From contig JBBDHV010000035.1 in the NCBI GenBank assembly GCA_040880725.1, positions 1 to 64,000 on the forward strand: DNA of 64,000 nucleotides, read 5' to 3'. Within the stretch, counting starts at the first letter, position 1; the number at the start of each line of letters is the position of its first letter. Below, piece after piece: positions 33,331 through 41,828 of this stretch. The position numbers were made by a program, and so were the translations under genes. Source of the stretch: DATHWB01 sp040880725. GTDB taxonomy: Bacteria > Actinomycetota > Acidimicrobiia > Spongiisociales > ZC4RG35. Under the pieces are notes generated by a model. The model searched no databases and was not told where the DNA came from. It worked only from the letters and a program-made list of their open reading frames with translations.

Positions 33331-33470
33331 AAGTCCATTCGAACCCAGGGTTTGTTTGGACGTATACGTCCGATCTGGCCCGCGGAATCGGCGGACACGC
33401 ACAAACGCCACGTTCTCTGCTCAGAAGTGGACGCCGACGTCCGATCTAACCCTGGGTTCGATTGGACGTC
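33331..33470. repeat. Inverted repeat of the GAACCCAGGGTT family with central palindrome
   Basis: CCATTCGAACCCAGGGTT (about 33335-33352) is mirrored by AACCCTGGGTTCGATTGG (about 33448-33465) with one mismatch. Inside lie the perfect palindrome GGACGTATACGTCC (33357-33370) and the direct repeat ACGTCCGATCT (33365 and 33437). It lies between the convergent ureohydrolase and amidohydrolase genes; the right arm encodes the last residues and stop of the amidohydrolase. Confidence 0.75.
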
Positions 33471-34744
33471 CCGGACTCCAGGGACCGCTCCAGGAGCGTC
33501 CCGGCCGCGGGCGCGCCGTTCCGGAACACCAAGCGGATGGCATCTCGCTTCCCGAGCAGCGTCGGATCAGCGAGCGGGTCCCCTCCCACCACCAGGAGAT
33601 CGGCCAATTTGCCGACTGCCACCGTCCCCACCTCGGCGGAGATACCGAGCGCCTCGGCACTGGCGGAGGTCGCTGCCACCAGCGCCTCCTGCGGGTTCAA
33701 CCCGTGCTGGATCATCCACCCGATTTCCTCGTGGATTCTCTCGGCATCACCCGCGTCTGCGCCCATGGCGATGCGGACTCCCGCGGCTTTGGCCGCGGCC
33801 AGCGTCAGATGGGCCTGTTCGACGTTGTACTCGCCCTGTTCCTCCAACAGGTCCGTCCACTCCCCCGACTCGGCGACATGATGCAGAAAGCCCAGGGTCG
33901 GCACCAGGGTCTGATCGTGGGCCGCCATGTGATCGAGAAGCTCGGGACGCTGGTTGAGGTAGAAGCCGTGTTCGATGGTGTCACAGCCGGCGAGGATCGC
34001 CGCCTCTGTCCCGCCCATGCCTTCCGCGTGTGCCGCGGTCCGATAGCCCTGACGGGAGGCCTCGTCGACGAACGCCGCCATCTCGGCGTCGGTCACCTGC
34101 GCCGGGTGAGGGTTCTCCATCTCCACCGACCGCGCGCCGGTGCTCATGATCTTCACGAAGTCGGCACCCCGGCGGATCTGCTCACGGACTGCCCGCCGCA
34201 TGTCGTCTGCTCCATCGGCCTCCCGGTACATCTCGGGGAAGAACCGGCCGCCGGGAGCGGTGGCCGAGACGATCCGTCCGCAGGTCAACAGCCGTGGTGC
34301 GACGAACGCGCCGTAGCGGACAGCCTGGCGAACCTCCAGCAACGTGTCTCCGTAGGCGCCGACATCGCGGATCGTGGTCACTCCCATTCGCAATCCCCGC
34401 CGCAAGTTGTCCGCCAGCACGTGACCCCGCACCGCCGGATACAGGGGCTCGGCACCATGGGCAGGATGGGGAAAGCTCGCGACGTATTCGACCATCGTGA
34501 CGTGAGAGTGCGCCTCGACGAGGCCCGGCATCAGGGTGCATCCGGCCCCGTCGACAACGACGACGTCATCGGGCACCCCGTCGTCACGGGCACCGATCGA
34601 TTCGATCCGACCGGCCCGGATCACGACTGTTCTGTCCGGAGTCGGCGGGGTCGGCGTCCCGTCGAAGACCGCGGCGCCGACGACGGCGTACGCCGCGTCC
34701 GTTCGTATCGGGTCGGCCAGGAAAGCCGGAAGTCGAATGTTCAT
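33446..34744 (-). CDS. Amidohydrolase family protein
   Basis: A 432-residue metal-dependent hydrolase of the imidazolonepropionase/prolidase-like type. Ligands visible are HSH (EAHSHVTM, about 78-82), the likely carboxylated lysine in FVKIMSTG, H in AAHAEG, H in TIEHGFY and D in MGADAGD. It probably cleaves an amide or cyclic amide. The C-terminal residues SNRTQG and the stop are encoded by a dispersed repeat. It is last in the run that starts at 37820. Confidence 0.87.
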   Translation of the reverse strand: MNIRLPAFLADPIRTDAAYAVVGAAVFDGTPTPPTPDRTVVIRAGRIESIGARDDGVPDDVVVVDGAGCTLMPGLVEAHSHVTMVEYVASFPHPAHGAEPLYPAVRGHVLADNLRRGLRMGVTTIRDVGAYGDTLLEVRQAVRYGAFVAPRLLTCGRIVSATAPGGRFFPEMYREADGADDMRRAVREQIRRGADFVKIMSTGARSVEMENPHPAQVTDAEMAAFVDEASRQGYRTAAHAEGMGGTEAAILAGCDTIEHGFYLNQRPELLDHMAAHDQTLVPTLGFLHHVAESGEWTDLLEEQGEYNVEQAHLTLAAAKAAGVRIAMGADAGDAERIHEEIGWMIQHGLNPQEALVAATSASAEALGISAEVGTVAVGKLADLLVVGGDPLADPTLLGKRDAIRLVFRNGAPAAGTLLERSLESGTSNRTQG

Positions 34745-34753
34745 GTGCCTCGC

Positions 34754-35386
34754 TCAGAGGGGTTCGTAGTCGGGGTTCTCCCAGACGATCAGCGCCGACG
34801 CGTCATCGGTCGCCTCGTCCCGAAGGTAGTCATGGAGCACCCCGCGGATCTCGAAGCCGTTGTCCATCTGGAACGTGAGAGTGGCGTCGTACAACTCGCG
34901 AGCCCCGACCGCAGCCACGTACTCCTCCACGGACATCGCGTCCTTGTGCTGGGCGTAGTCGTTCAGGTGCCCACCGGCGATGATCCCCCGCTTGTTGTGT
35001 TCGATGACGACGTCCTTGCGGAGTTGGTACAGGCGCTTTCCGATCCCGCGTCGCCGGTAGTCCGGATGGACCACGAGGTCGGTGCCGTAGTACCAGTCGC
35101 CATTCCAGTCGTGCTTCAGACACTGGTGCTCTCCGGTGATGTCCACGATCCGGTGCTGGATGTCGCCGAAGTCGAAGTCGAGGAAGATGCCGGCGCCCTG
35201 ACCAACGACCCTGACACCGTCGAGGCAGACGAAGAACCCCTCAGGGAAGATGTCGGCATATGCCTCGATGTCGTCCTGGTTCAGCAAGTCATCGGAATCG
35301 GCGTGCGGAAACGCCTGCAGCTCGAGGGCAGCGCACTGGGCGGCCAGGTCCTTGGTGAGGTTGGTGAAACGCAGCTCGCTGCTCAC
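34754..35386 (-). CDS. GNAT family N-acetyltransferase
   Basis: A 210-residue acetyltransferase with VVHPDYRRRGIGKRLYQLRKD for CoA binding and a C-terminal half paralogous to the GNAT at 25366-25980 (EEYVAAV...LTFQMDNGFEIRGVL, ending ALIVWENP). Related domains are found fused to carbon-nitrogen hydrolases. The start is GTG at 35386, overlapping the stop of the C45 gene (GTGA). Confidence 0.85.
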   Translation of the reverse strand: MSSELRFTNLTKDLAAQCAALELQAFPHADSDDLLNQDDIEAYADIFPEGFFVCLDGVRVVGQGAGIFLDFDFGDIQHRIVDITGEHQCLKHDWNGDWYYGTDLVVHPDYRRRGIGKRLYQLRKDVVIEHNKRGIIAGGHLNDYAQHKDAMSVEEYVAAVGARELYDATLTFQMDNGFEIRGVLHDYLRDEATDDASALIVWENPDYEPL

Positions 35387-36462
35387 ACGTCCGCTCCCAT
35401 CAGGTCGAACCGCTCGTACTCGTTTTCCGAGGGCACGCCCCAACACGCCCAGAACTCGCGAGTGCGGGGACGCATGATGGCGGCACCACAGGACTCGTAG
35501 GAATACGGCGGCGTCGGATGCCGGCAGATCGACCGCTCGTCACGTGTGAGCGACATCATCTCCGCCACGCCGACCGGTCCGTCCCCGAGCAACTCGGTCG
35601 CCTGGGCGAGCCGCAGGCGGGAACTCTCCTCCAGCACTTCGGGACGAGGACCCTCCACCGCCGAGGTGACGGGTGCAACACAGTGGTTCGTGTGCACGAG
35701 TGGCTCGCCCTCGAGGCGGGTGACGTGCGTGGCTGTCGGCATGGCTTCGATCGACGCACCATTGCCTGCGGCGTCGAACAACAGGAAGTTGTGCCCACCG
35801 GCGAGCGGGGCATCCACGATGCATGCCATCGCCGCCTCGAAGTCGGTCTGTGCCAGCACCTTGCGAACGACGAACGGCCACGTCACGCCGATCCGCCCGT
35901 CGGCGGCAGTGAGGTTGTTGATCCCGATGGCGATGCCGGCCTCGTTCATCCCGATCTGGCCGAGACAGCCGACGGTGGTGAACACCAGGGCGCCAGGTCC
36001 TGTGTCCGGCCGCACATCGAGCATCGCGATGTGCGGAGTGGCCGATGCATGCATGTCCCATGTTTGAGTGAGGAAACCCGCCCCCGCCCCCGCTGCCCGA
36101 CTGTCGGGAACGATCACCGCGGTGCAGGTGTCGTCCACCCGTGCCGTGCCGGCCTCGGCTCGCACCAGGTCGATGAAGTCGGTGTACCCCCCGACGATGA
36201 GCGCTTCGGCCACGGTGAGTCCTGCTGCCTCGGCGAGTGCCTCCATCTCGGTGGTGAGGGGCTCGGAGTACGAGCGATGGGCGGGCACGCAACGCGAGGC
36301 GAGGTCGAGCAGTTCGTCCCGGGTGAAATCCGTGCCTTGCGCCGCAAGCGACACGCGGTCGGCGGCATAGTCGCGGATTTCGGAGGCAAAGGACGCTCCG
36401 TGCACCGCCCCGAGCGAGGCGGGGTCACCGCGTAGCGACGCAACACGGATCGGAGCCGTCAT
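35383..36462 (-). CDS. C45 family autoproteolytic acyltransferase/hydrolase
   Basis: A 359-residue Ntn-hydrolase-type protein related to acyl-CoA:6-aminopenicillanate acyltransferase. The probable nucleophile is C113 in DDTCTAVIV, which would become N-terminal after self-cleavage. The downstream FLTQTWDMHA, GQIGMNEAGIAIGINNL and HTNHCVAP segments are typical. It could hydrolyse or transfer an acyl group on an N-acyl amine, which fits the neighbouring acetyltransferase and aminotransferase. It is coupled on both sides by four-base overlaps. Confidence 0.85.
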   Translation of the reverse strand: MTAPIRVASLRGDPASLGAVHGASFASEIRDYAADRVSLAAQGTDFTRDELLDLASRCVPAHRSYSEPLTTEMEALAEAAGLTVAEALIVGGYTDFIDLVRAEAGTARVDDTCTAVIVPDSRAAGAGAGFLTQTWDMHASATPHIAMLDVRPDTGPGALVFTTVGCLGQIGMNEAGIAIGINNLTAADGRIGVTWPFVVRKVLAQTDFEAAMACIVDAPLAGGHNFLLFDAAGNGASIEAMPTATHVTRLEGEPLVHTNHCVAPVTSAVEGPRPEVLEESSRLRLAQATELLGDGPVGVAEMMSLTRDERSICRHPTPPYSYESCGAAIMRPRTREFWACWGVPSENEYERFDLMGADV

Positions 36463-37820
36463 CGCATCGCCCCGGCCACCTCGTCGACCGACGCCGCCAC
36501 GACGTCCAGCGCTTCGTCGAGCTCGGCATCGGTGATGACGAGTGGGGGAAGGAAGCGCACGCAGTTCGAATGCAGTCCGGCGCGGATGGTGATGACACCG
36601 CGCTGCAGGGTGGCAGCGGTGATCGCCGCGGTGGCCTCCATCCATGGTTCCTTCGTGACGGGATCCTTGACGATTTCGAGTACGAGCATCGACCCGACCC
36701 CGCGGACGTCGCCGACCAGGCCAGGATGGGCGCGCTGTATCGCCTCGAGACGGGGTCGCATGCGCTCGCCGATCTCCACCGAGCGGGCCAGGAATTCGGG
36801 TGTGGAGATGGTGTCGATCGCCTCGCGGGCTGCGACGCACGCCAGCGGATTCCCCGAGTACGTTCCGCCGAGACCGCCGGGGTGGGGAGCGTCCATCAGT
36901 TCGGCTCGTCCCACCACCGCCGAGATCGGCATCCCGGCACCGAGGGATTTGGCCGTGGTGATCATGTCGGGAACCACACCGGTGTGCTCGATCGCCCACA
37001 GCGTCCCCGTCCTGCCCATTCCGGACTGGATCTCGTCGGCGATCAGCACGATCCCGTGCTGATCTGCGAGCTCCCGCAACCTGCGCATCCATCGCGCCGG
37101 AGCGGGAACGAATCCGGCTTCACCCTGCACCGGTTCGACGACGATGGCTGCGACGTGGGAAGGTTCGACGATCGCCGTGAACGAGTGGTCGAGGCGGGCC
37201 GTCTCCCACGCCACGTAGTCCTCGACGGTCATCCCCTCGGGCCGCCGGTAGGTGTTGGGGAACGAGAACCGATAGATCTCCGGTGCGAAAGGCCCAAAGC
37301 CGCGCTTGAAGAGCGAGAACTTCGAGGTCATGGCCATCGTCATGTTGGTGCGGCCGTGATACGCACCGTCGAAGACGACGACACCCTGACGTCCGGTGGC
37401 GGAGCGGGCGATGTGCACTGCGGTCTCGACCGCTTCGGCGCCCGAGTTCATGAGGACGGTCTTCTTCGGAAAGTCTCCCGGGGCCAGGCGATTCAGCCGT
37501 TCGGCGACTTCCACGAGCGGCTCGTAGGTCGCAACGATGGCGCAGGCGTGAATCAGCCTGGCTGCCTGCTCGGTCATGGCATCGACGATGCCTTCAGGGG
37601 TGTGACCCACCGCCAGCATGCCGATGCCACCTGCCAGGTCGATGAAGCGGTTCCCGTCGACGTCGGTGACTGTCGAGGCGTGGGCGGATTCGACGGCGAT
37701 CGACGTGAGCTTCGCCGCCCCTACGGGCATCGCGCGCTCGCGGCGGGCGACGATCTCCCTGCTGGCGGGTCCGGGGACTTCGGTGACGAGACGAATCGAG
37801 GGTCCGGCGACTGTGGTCAT
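36459..37820 (-). CDS. Class III aminotransferase, 4-aminobutyrate type
   Basis: A 453-residue PLP enzyme close to GabT. It shows LMNSGAEAVETAVHIAR for phosphate binding, FDGAYHGRTNMTMAMTS, LIADEIQSGMGRTG and the Schiff-base lysine in TTAKSLGAGMP. It probably transfers the amino group of GABA or a similar omega-amino acid to 2-oxoglutarate. The ATG at 37820 has TACGAT 6 bases upstream. It heads the run aminotransferase-C45-GNAT-amidohydrolase and follows the PotABCD-type genes. Confidence 0.9.
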   Translation of the reverse strand: MTTVAGPSIRLVTEVPGPASREIVARRERAMPVGAAKLTSIAVESAHASTVTDVDGNRFIDLAGGIGMLAVGHTPEGIVDAMTEQAARLIHACAIVATYEPLVEVAERLNRLAPGDFPKKTVLMNSGAEAVETAVHIARSATGRQGVVVFDGAYHGRTNMTMAMTSKFSLFKRGFGPFAPEIYRFSFPNTYRRPEGMTVEDYVAWETARLDHSFTAIVEPSHVAAIVVEPVQGEAGFVPAPARWMRRLRELADQHGIVLIADEIQSGMGRTGTLWAIEHTGVVPDMITTAKSLGAGMPISAVVGRAELMDAPHPGGLGGTYSGNPLACVAAREAIDTISTPEFLARSVEIGERMRPRLEAIQRAHPGLVGDVRGVGSMLVLEIVKDPVTKEPWMEATAAITAATLQRGVITIRAGLHSNCVRFLPPLVITDAELDEALDVVAASVDEVAGAMR

Positions 37821-37826
37821 CGCATC

Positions 37827-37832
37827 ATCGTA
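37827..37832 (-). promoter_or_regulatory. Candidate -10 (TACGAT) of the aminotransferase operon
   Basis: Ends 6 bases before the ATG at 37820, next to the structured repeat. Confidence 0.4.
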
Positions 37833-37834
37833 TT

Positions 37835-37922
37835 GAACCGTGGGCTCCCAGGGCGCTGAGAGAGCCTGGCGAACCCAGGGTTCTCGGGGCGACTGAGTCG
37901 CCCCGAGAGCCCACGGTTCGTC
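37835..37922. repeat. 88-base structured repeat, copy 1
   Basis: Outer arms GAACCGTGGGCTC (37835-37847) and GAGCCCACGGTTC (37907-37919) are exact complements. Inside are the GAACCCAGGGTTC palindrome and a hairpin with a 12-bp arm, CTCGGGGCGACT (37883-37894) against 37896-37907. The same order of elements occurs at 46499-46585. It may also end transcription after the potD-like gene. Confidence 0.8.
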
Positions 37923-37928
37923 AACTGA

Positions 37929-39041
37929 TCAGTTCTTCGCCTGGGCGAAGTAGTCCTCGAAGTTGATCTCGAAATCGCCGGTGTCGGCGATGATCTCGAG
38001 CCGGTCACGCAACTCGTCAGACGGGTAGATCGTCTCGTCCTCGAGGATCTCGGGGAGGATGAACTCCTCCGCCGCTTCGTTCGGGCTGGCGTAGTAGTTC
38101 CAGTTGGTGAGCGCCGCTCCGTTCTCGGCATCCAGCAGGAAATCGATGAACGCATGAGCGGTGCAAGGCGCCTCCGAGTCCGTCGGGATCGTCATGTTGT
38201 CGACCCAGAGGGTGCCGCCTTCCTCGGGAATGACGTAGGCGTAGTTGTCGGGATCGTCCGACTCCCAGATCGCCACGAGCATGTTCCCCGAGTACCCGTG
38301 TGACACGGCGACCTCACCGGTCACGAGCGCCTCGTCGTACTGGTCGCTGTCGAACGTGGCGATGTTGTCCTTGGCGGCCGCGATCAGGTCGGCAGCTTCC
38401 TGCAGGGCGTCGGTGCTCGCTTCATTGAGCGAGTAACCCAGGTACTTGAGCGCTGCGCCCATCGTTTCCCGGGGATCGTCGAGCACCGAGACACCCCCGG
38501 CGTAACCGGCCGTGAGCTCCGGGTCGAAGATGAGCGACCAGCTCGGCGCGAAGTCCTCTCCCACGATCGACAGGTTCACACCCAAGCCGGTGGTTCCCCA
38601 CTGGTACGCCACCGAGTACTCGCCGCCCTCGTCATACGCCGGCGACGCGAATTCCGAGGCCAGGTTCGAGATGTTGGGCACCGCATCCTTCTGGATGGGC
38701 ATCAGCAGACCCTCTTCGATCATGATCCCGACCATGTAGTCCGACGGAACGATCAGGTCGTAGGTGACACCCGCCTGGATCTGGGCCAGCATCGCTTCGT
38801 TGGACTCGTAGAAGGACTCGACCACGTCGACGCCGGACTCCTCTTCGAATGCTGCGATCAGGTCCGGGTCGATGTACTCGGACCAGTTGTAGAAGTTCAG
38901 CGTGTCGGCGTCGGTCACGCCGGCCTCGCACGTGACGTCGCCGCCGTCGGCGGCATCATCGCCACCGCCGCATGCCGCGACGACGAGGCTCACGGCCGCG
39001 AACGCGGCGAGGCGTCGAAGGGAACTCGATTTCATGGTCAT
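37929..39041 (-). CDS. Polyamine-type ABC transporter substrate-binding lipoprotein
   Basis: A 370-residue PotD/PotF-like binding protein. It has a lipoprotein signal (hydrophobic 11-22, VAAC with C24) and LNFYNWSEYIDPDLIAAFEEESGVDVVESFYESNEAM, a stretch typical of spermidine/putrescine binders. It delivers ligand to the two permeases and the ATPase encoded upstream. Its start overlaps the stop of the second permease gene (ATGA). Being last in its operon is usual for potD. Confidence 0.93.
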   Translation of the reverse strand: MTMKSSSLRRLAAFAAVSLVVAACGGGDDAADGGDVTCEAGVTDADTLNFYNWSEYIDPDLIAAFEEESGVDVVESFYESNEAMLAQIQAGVTYDLIVPSDYMVGIMIEEGLLMPIQKDAVPNISNLASEFASPAYDEGGEYSVAYQWGTTGLGVNLSIVGEDFAPSWSLIFDPELTAGYAGGVSVLDDPRETMGAALKYLGYSLNEASTDALQEAADLIAAAKDNIATFDSDQYDEALVTGEVAVSHGYSGNMLVAIWESDDPDNYAYVIPEEGGTLWVDNMTIPTDSEAPCTAHAFIDFLLDAENGAALTNWNYYASPNEAAEEFILPEILEDETIYPSDELRDRLEIIADTGDFEINFEDYFAQAKN

Positions 39042-39880
39042 TCCTCCTGATCAGGCGGTCGGTTGCCCCGCTGGAAAAGCAGTGAGACACCGACGAGAAG
39101 CATGGACGCTACCAACATCACGGTGCTCACCGCATTGATGAGAGGAGTCACACCCCTCCGCACCAAACCGAAGACATAGACGGGCAATGTCGTCGAGCCG
39201 GGGCCCGACACGAAGCTGGTCACGACGACGTCGTCGAGGCTGAGGGTGAGAGCGAGCAGCGCCCCTCCCGCCACGCCCGGCATGATCAGCGGCAAGGTGA
39301 CCCTGCGGAACGCCTGCCATCGATCGGCATACAAGTCGGCTGCCGCCTCCTCGAGGGCACCGTCCAGTCGGCTGAGACGTGCGCGCACGACCACCGCGAC
39401 GAACGAGATGTTGAACGCGATGTGGCTGAGGGCGATCGTGCCGAGACCGAAGTTGAGCCGGAAAAAACCGCCGATGAGGTCGAACGCCTGGGCGAAGAAC
39501 AAGAGCATCATCACCGCCATCGTCACGTCCGGGATGATGATCGGCAGATAGAGCAGCCCATCGAGAGTTCCCCGTCCCCGGAACCGAAATCGCTCCATCG
39601 CGATTGCCGCCATCGTGCCCAGGATCGTCGAAACGACCGTGCTGACCACGGCGACGATGAGAGTGTTGCGGAGCGCCCGCATCACTTCGGTGTTCTGGAA
39701 CATCTCGCCATACCACCGAGTCGAAAAGCCCGTCCAGATCCCGACATTGCGGTTCTCGTTGAACGAAAAGCCGATGAGAAGAAGAATGGGCAGGTAGAGG
39801 AAGGCGAACACGAGCCACGAGTTGGAGGCAAGCAGGCGCTCGATGGGACTCTTGGGCCGGATGGCGGCAGAGACGGTCAC
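39038..39880 (-). CDS. ABC transporter permease, PotC-like
   Basis: A 280-residue membrane protein with six predicted spans and the inner-membrane EAA loop (LEEAAADLYADRWQAFRRVTLP). It pairs with the PotB-like permease to form the channel. The FNENRNVGIWTGFSTRWY segment after the first span is typical of PotC. It is coupled to neighbours by overlaps at 39877-39880 and 39038-39041. Confidence 0.93.
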   Translation of the reverse strand: MTVSAAIRPKSPIERLLASNSWLVFAFLYLPILLLIGFSFNENRNVGIWTGFSTRWYGEMFQNTEVMRALRNTLIVAVVSTVVSTILGTMAAIAMERFRFRGRGTLDGLLYLPIIIPDVTMAVMMLLFFAQAFDLIGGFFRLNFGLGTIALSHIAFNISFVAVVVRARLSRLDGALEEAAADLYADRWQAFRRVTLPLIMPGVAGGALLALTLSLDDVVVTSFVSGPGSTTLPVYVFGLVRRGVTPLINAVSTVMLVASMLLVGVSLLFQRGNRPPDQEE

Positions 39881-40764
39881 GCGGTCTTCGCCCCCGCCCG
39901 GAAGTAGGCGATGGCCGCGATGAGCATCACGACCATCACTGTCACCGACAGTGCCGAACCGTACGGCCAGTTCCGGGCCGACAGGAACTGGCCGACGATG
40001 TAGTCACCGAGGAGCGTGGTCCGCGCCCCACCCAGGAGCGCCGGGGTGACGTAGGCCCCGAGCGAGGGGATGAACACCAGGATCGAACCGGCGACCACTC
40101 CCGGCATCGACAACGGCAGCGTGATCCTCCGAAATGCGGTCCATCCACTGGCATACAGGTCCCGCGCCGCCTCCACGAGATTCCAGTCCATCCGCTCCAG
40201 CGCGGCATACAGGGGCAGGACCATGAACGGGAGATATCCGTAGACGAGTCCGATGAGCACGGCAGTGTTCGTGAAGAGCACCCTGACCTCCTCACCGCCG
40301 AAGAACTGGCTGATCTGGCTGATCGGACCGCTGTTCCCGAGCAGCACCCGCCATGCGTAGGTACGGACGAGGAAGTTCGACCAGAACGGAATCATCACGA
40401 GAACCAACAGAAGGTTGCGGATCGCGGGACGCCGCGTGGCGATGTAGTACGCGAACGGGTAGGACGCCAGCAGGCAAATCACCGTGGTGATCACCGCCAG
40501 CGTGAGCGATCGCAACGCGATCTCCCGCACGATGGGGTCGCCGAGGCGGGCATAGCTGTCGAAGTTCCAGTCCTCGAGCACCGTTCTGCCGGTACGGGAA
40601 CGGGTTGCGAAGGAGTAGACGAACACGATCGCGAACGGGATGGCGAAGAACAGCGCCAGGTACGCATAGGCGGGGAGGGCGACGAGCAGGCCGCGCTTGG
40701 AGTCCGCTCTCTCCGCCGACCGCTCCAAGGCGTCGCGGTCACGCTGTGTCGGCGCCTCGCTCAA
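39877..40764 (-). CDS. ABC transporter permease, PotB-like
   Basis: A 295-residue membrane protein with about six spans and the EAA loop (LVEAARDLYASGWTAFRRITLPLS). MIPFWSNFLVRTYAW is a strong PotB signature. The start is inferred as TTG at 40764, overlapping the potA-like stop (TTGA); a GTG at 40797 is also in frame and would lie inside the ATPase gene. Confidence 0.92.
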   Translation of the reverse strand: MSEAPTQRDRDALERSAERADSKRGLLVALPAYAYLALFFAIPFAIVFVYSFATRSRTGRTVLEDWNFDSYARLGDPIVREIALRSLTLAVITTVICLLASYPFAYYIATRRPAIRNLLLVLVMIPFWSNFLVRTYAWRVLLGNSGPISQISQFFGGEEVRVLFTNTAVLIGLVYGYLPFMVLPLYAALERMDWNLVEAARDLYASGWTAFRRITLPLSMPGVVAGSILVFIPSLGAYVTPALLGGARTTLLGDYIVGQFLSARNWPYGSALSVTVMVVMLIAAIAYFRAGAKTA

Positions 40765-41828
40765 TCCTTCACCACCGCCATCGCCGACTGATGCCACACG
40801 ACGATGACACGCTCGCCGTGTTCGTAGTGTTCGACCCCGGGGCGGTTCTCCTCCTTGGCCTCGATGCGCCCCGCCGGCGTGTCGACGTCGTAGTAGAAAA
40901 CGTCCCCGTAGTACGTCCGTCGAGCCACGGTTCCTTCGATTCGGTTCGACCCGTCAGGAATCGCCTCGTCGAGGTCGTACAACTCGAACCGTTCCGGCCG
41001 GATGGCGACTGTCACCTCCGTGCCGGGCTCCGCCCCGGTCGACGCTCCCACCTGGTGGCCCCCGAGCAGCGCCACGGTCCCCGAATCGATGACCGTGGCG
41101 GGAAGCAGGTTGATCTCCCCGATGAAGTCTGCGACGAACCGTGAGGTCGGATGCTCGTAGATGTTCTCCGGTTCCCCGACCTGCAGGAGTTTTCCGGCGC
41201 TCATCACCCCGATTCGGTCACTCATCGTCAGGGCTTCTTCCTGGTCGTGGGTCACATAGATGAAGGTGATGCCCACCCGTTCCTGCAGCTCCTTGAGCTC
41301 CACCTGCATCGCCTGGCGGAGCTTCAGGTCGAGCGCGCCGAGTGGCTCGTCGAGCAGGAGCACCTCCGGTTCGTTGACCAGCGCGCGGGCAAGTGCCACG
41401 CGCTGTTGCTGTCCTCCGGACAACTGGGACGGTTTGGCTTCCGAACGGTGGCCGAGTTGGACCATGTCGAGGGCCCGCGTCACCCGATCACCGATGTCAT
41501 TCGACGCCACCCTTTTCATCTGGAGACCGAAGCCCACGTTCTCTGCGACCGTCATGTGGGGGAAGAGCGCATACGACTGGAACACCGTGTTCACCGGGCG
41601 ACGATTGGGCGGCTCGAGACCGACTTCCGCGCCGTGGATCCTGATCGATCCTGCGGTGGGAAACTCGAAGCCGGCGATCATCCGGAGGGTGGTCGTCTTC
41701 CCGCAACCGGAGGGTCCGAGCAGGGAGAAGAACTCGCCGTCGGCCACGTCGAGATCGATTCCCGCCACCGCAACGACTTCCCCAAAACGCTTCGAGACTC
41801 CCTGCAATGACACCGCCGTGTCCGTCAC
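40761..41828 (-). CDS. ABC transporter ATP-binding protein, PotA-like
   Basis: A 355-residue ATPase. Walker A is GPSGCGKT (38-45), the signature is LSGGQQQR, and Walker B is LLLDEPLGALD. The C-terminal TOBE-like domain (about 240-350) is typical of polyamine and spermidine importers. It energises the two permeases downstream. Its start overlaps the amidohydrolase stop by four bases, so that enzyme belongs to the same transcript. Confidence 0.94.
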   Translation of the reverse strand: MTDTAVSLQGVSKRFGEVVAVAGIDLDVADGEFFSLLGPSGCGKTTTLRMIAGFEFPTAGSIRIHGAEVGLEPPNRRPVNTVFQSYALFPHMTVAENVGFGLQMKRVASNDIGDRVTRALDMVQLGHRSEAKPSQLSGGQQQRVALARALVNEPEVLLLDEPLGALDLKLRQAMQVELKELQERVGITFIYVTHDQEEALTMSDRIGVMSAGKLLQVGEPENIYEHPTSRFVADFIGEINLLPATVIDSGTVALLGGHQVGASTGAEPGTEVTVAIRPERFELYDLDEAIPDGSNRIEGTVARRTYYGDVFYYDVDTPAGRIEAKEENRPGVEHYEHGERVIVVWHQSAMAVVKD

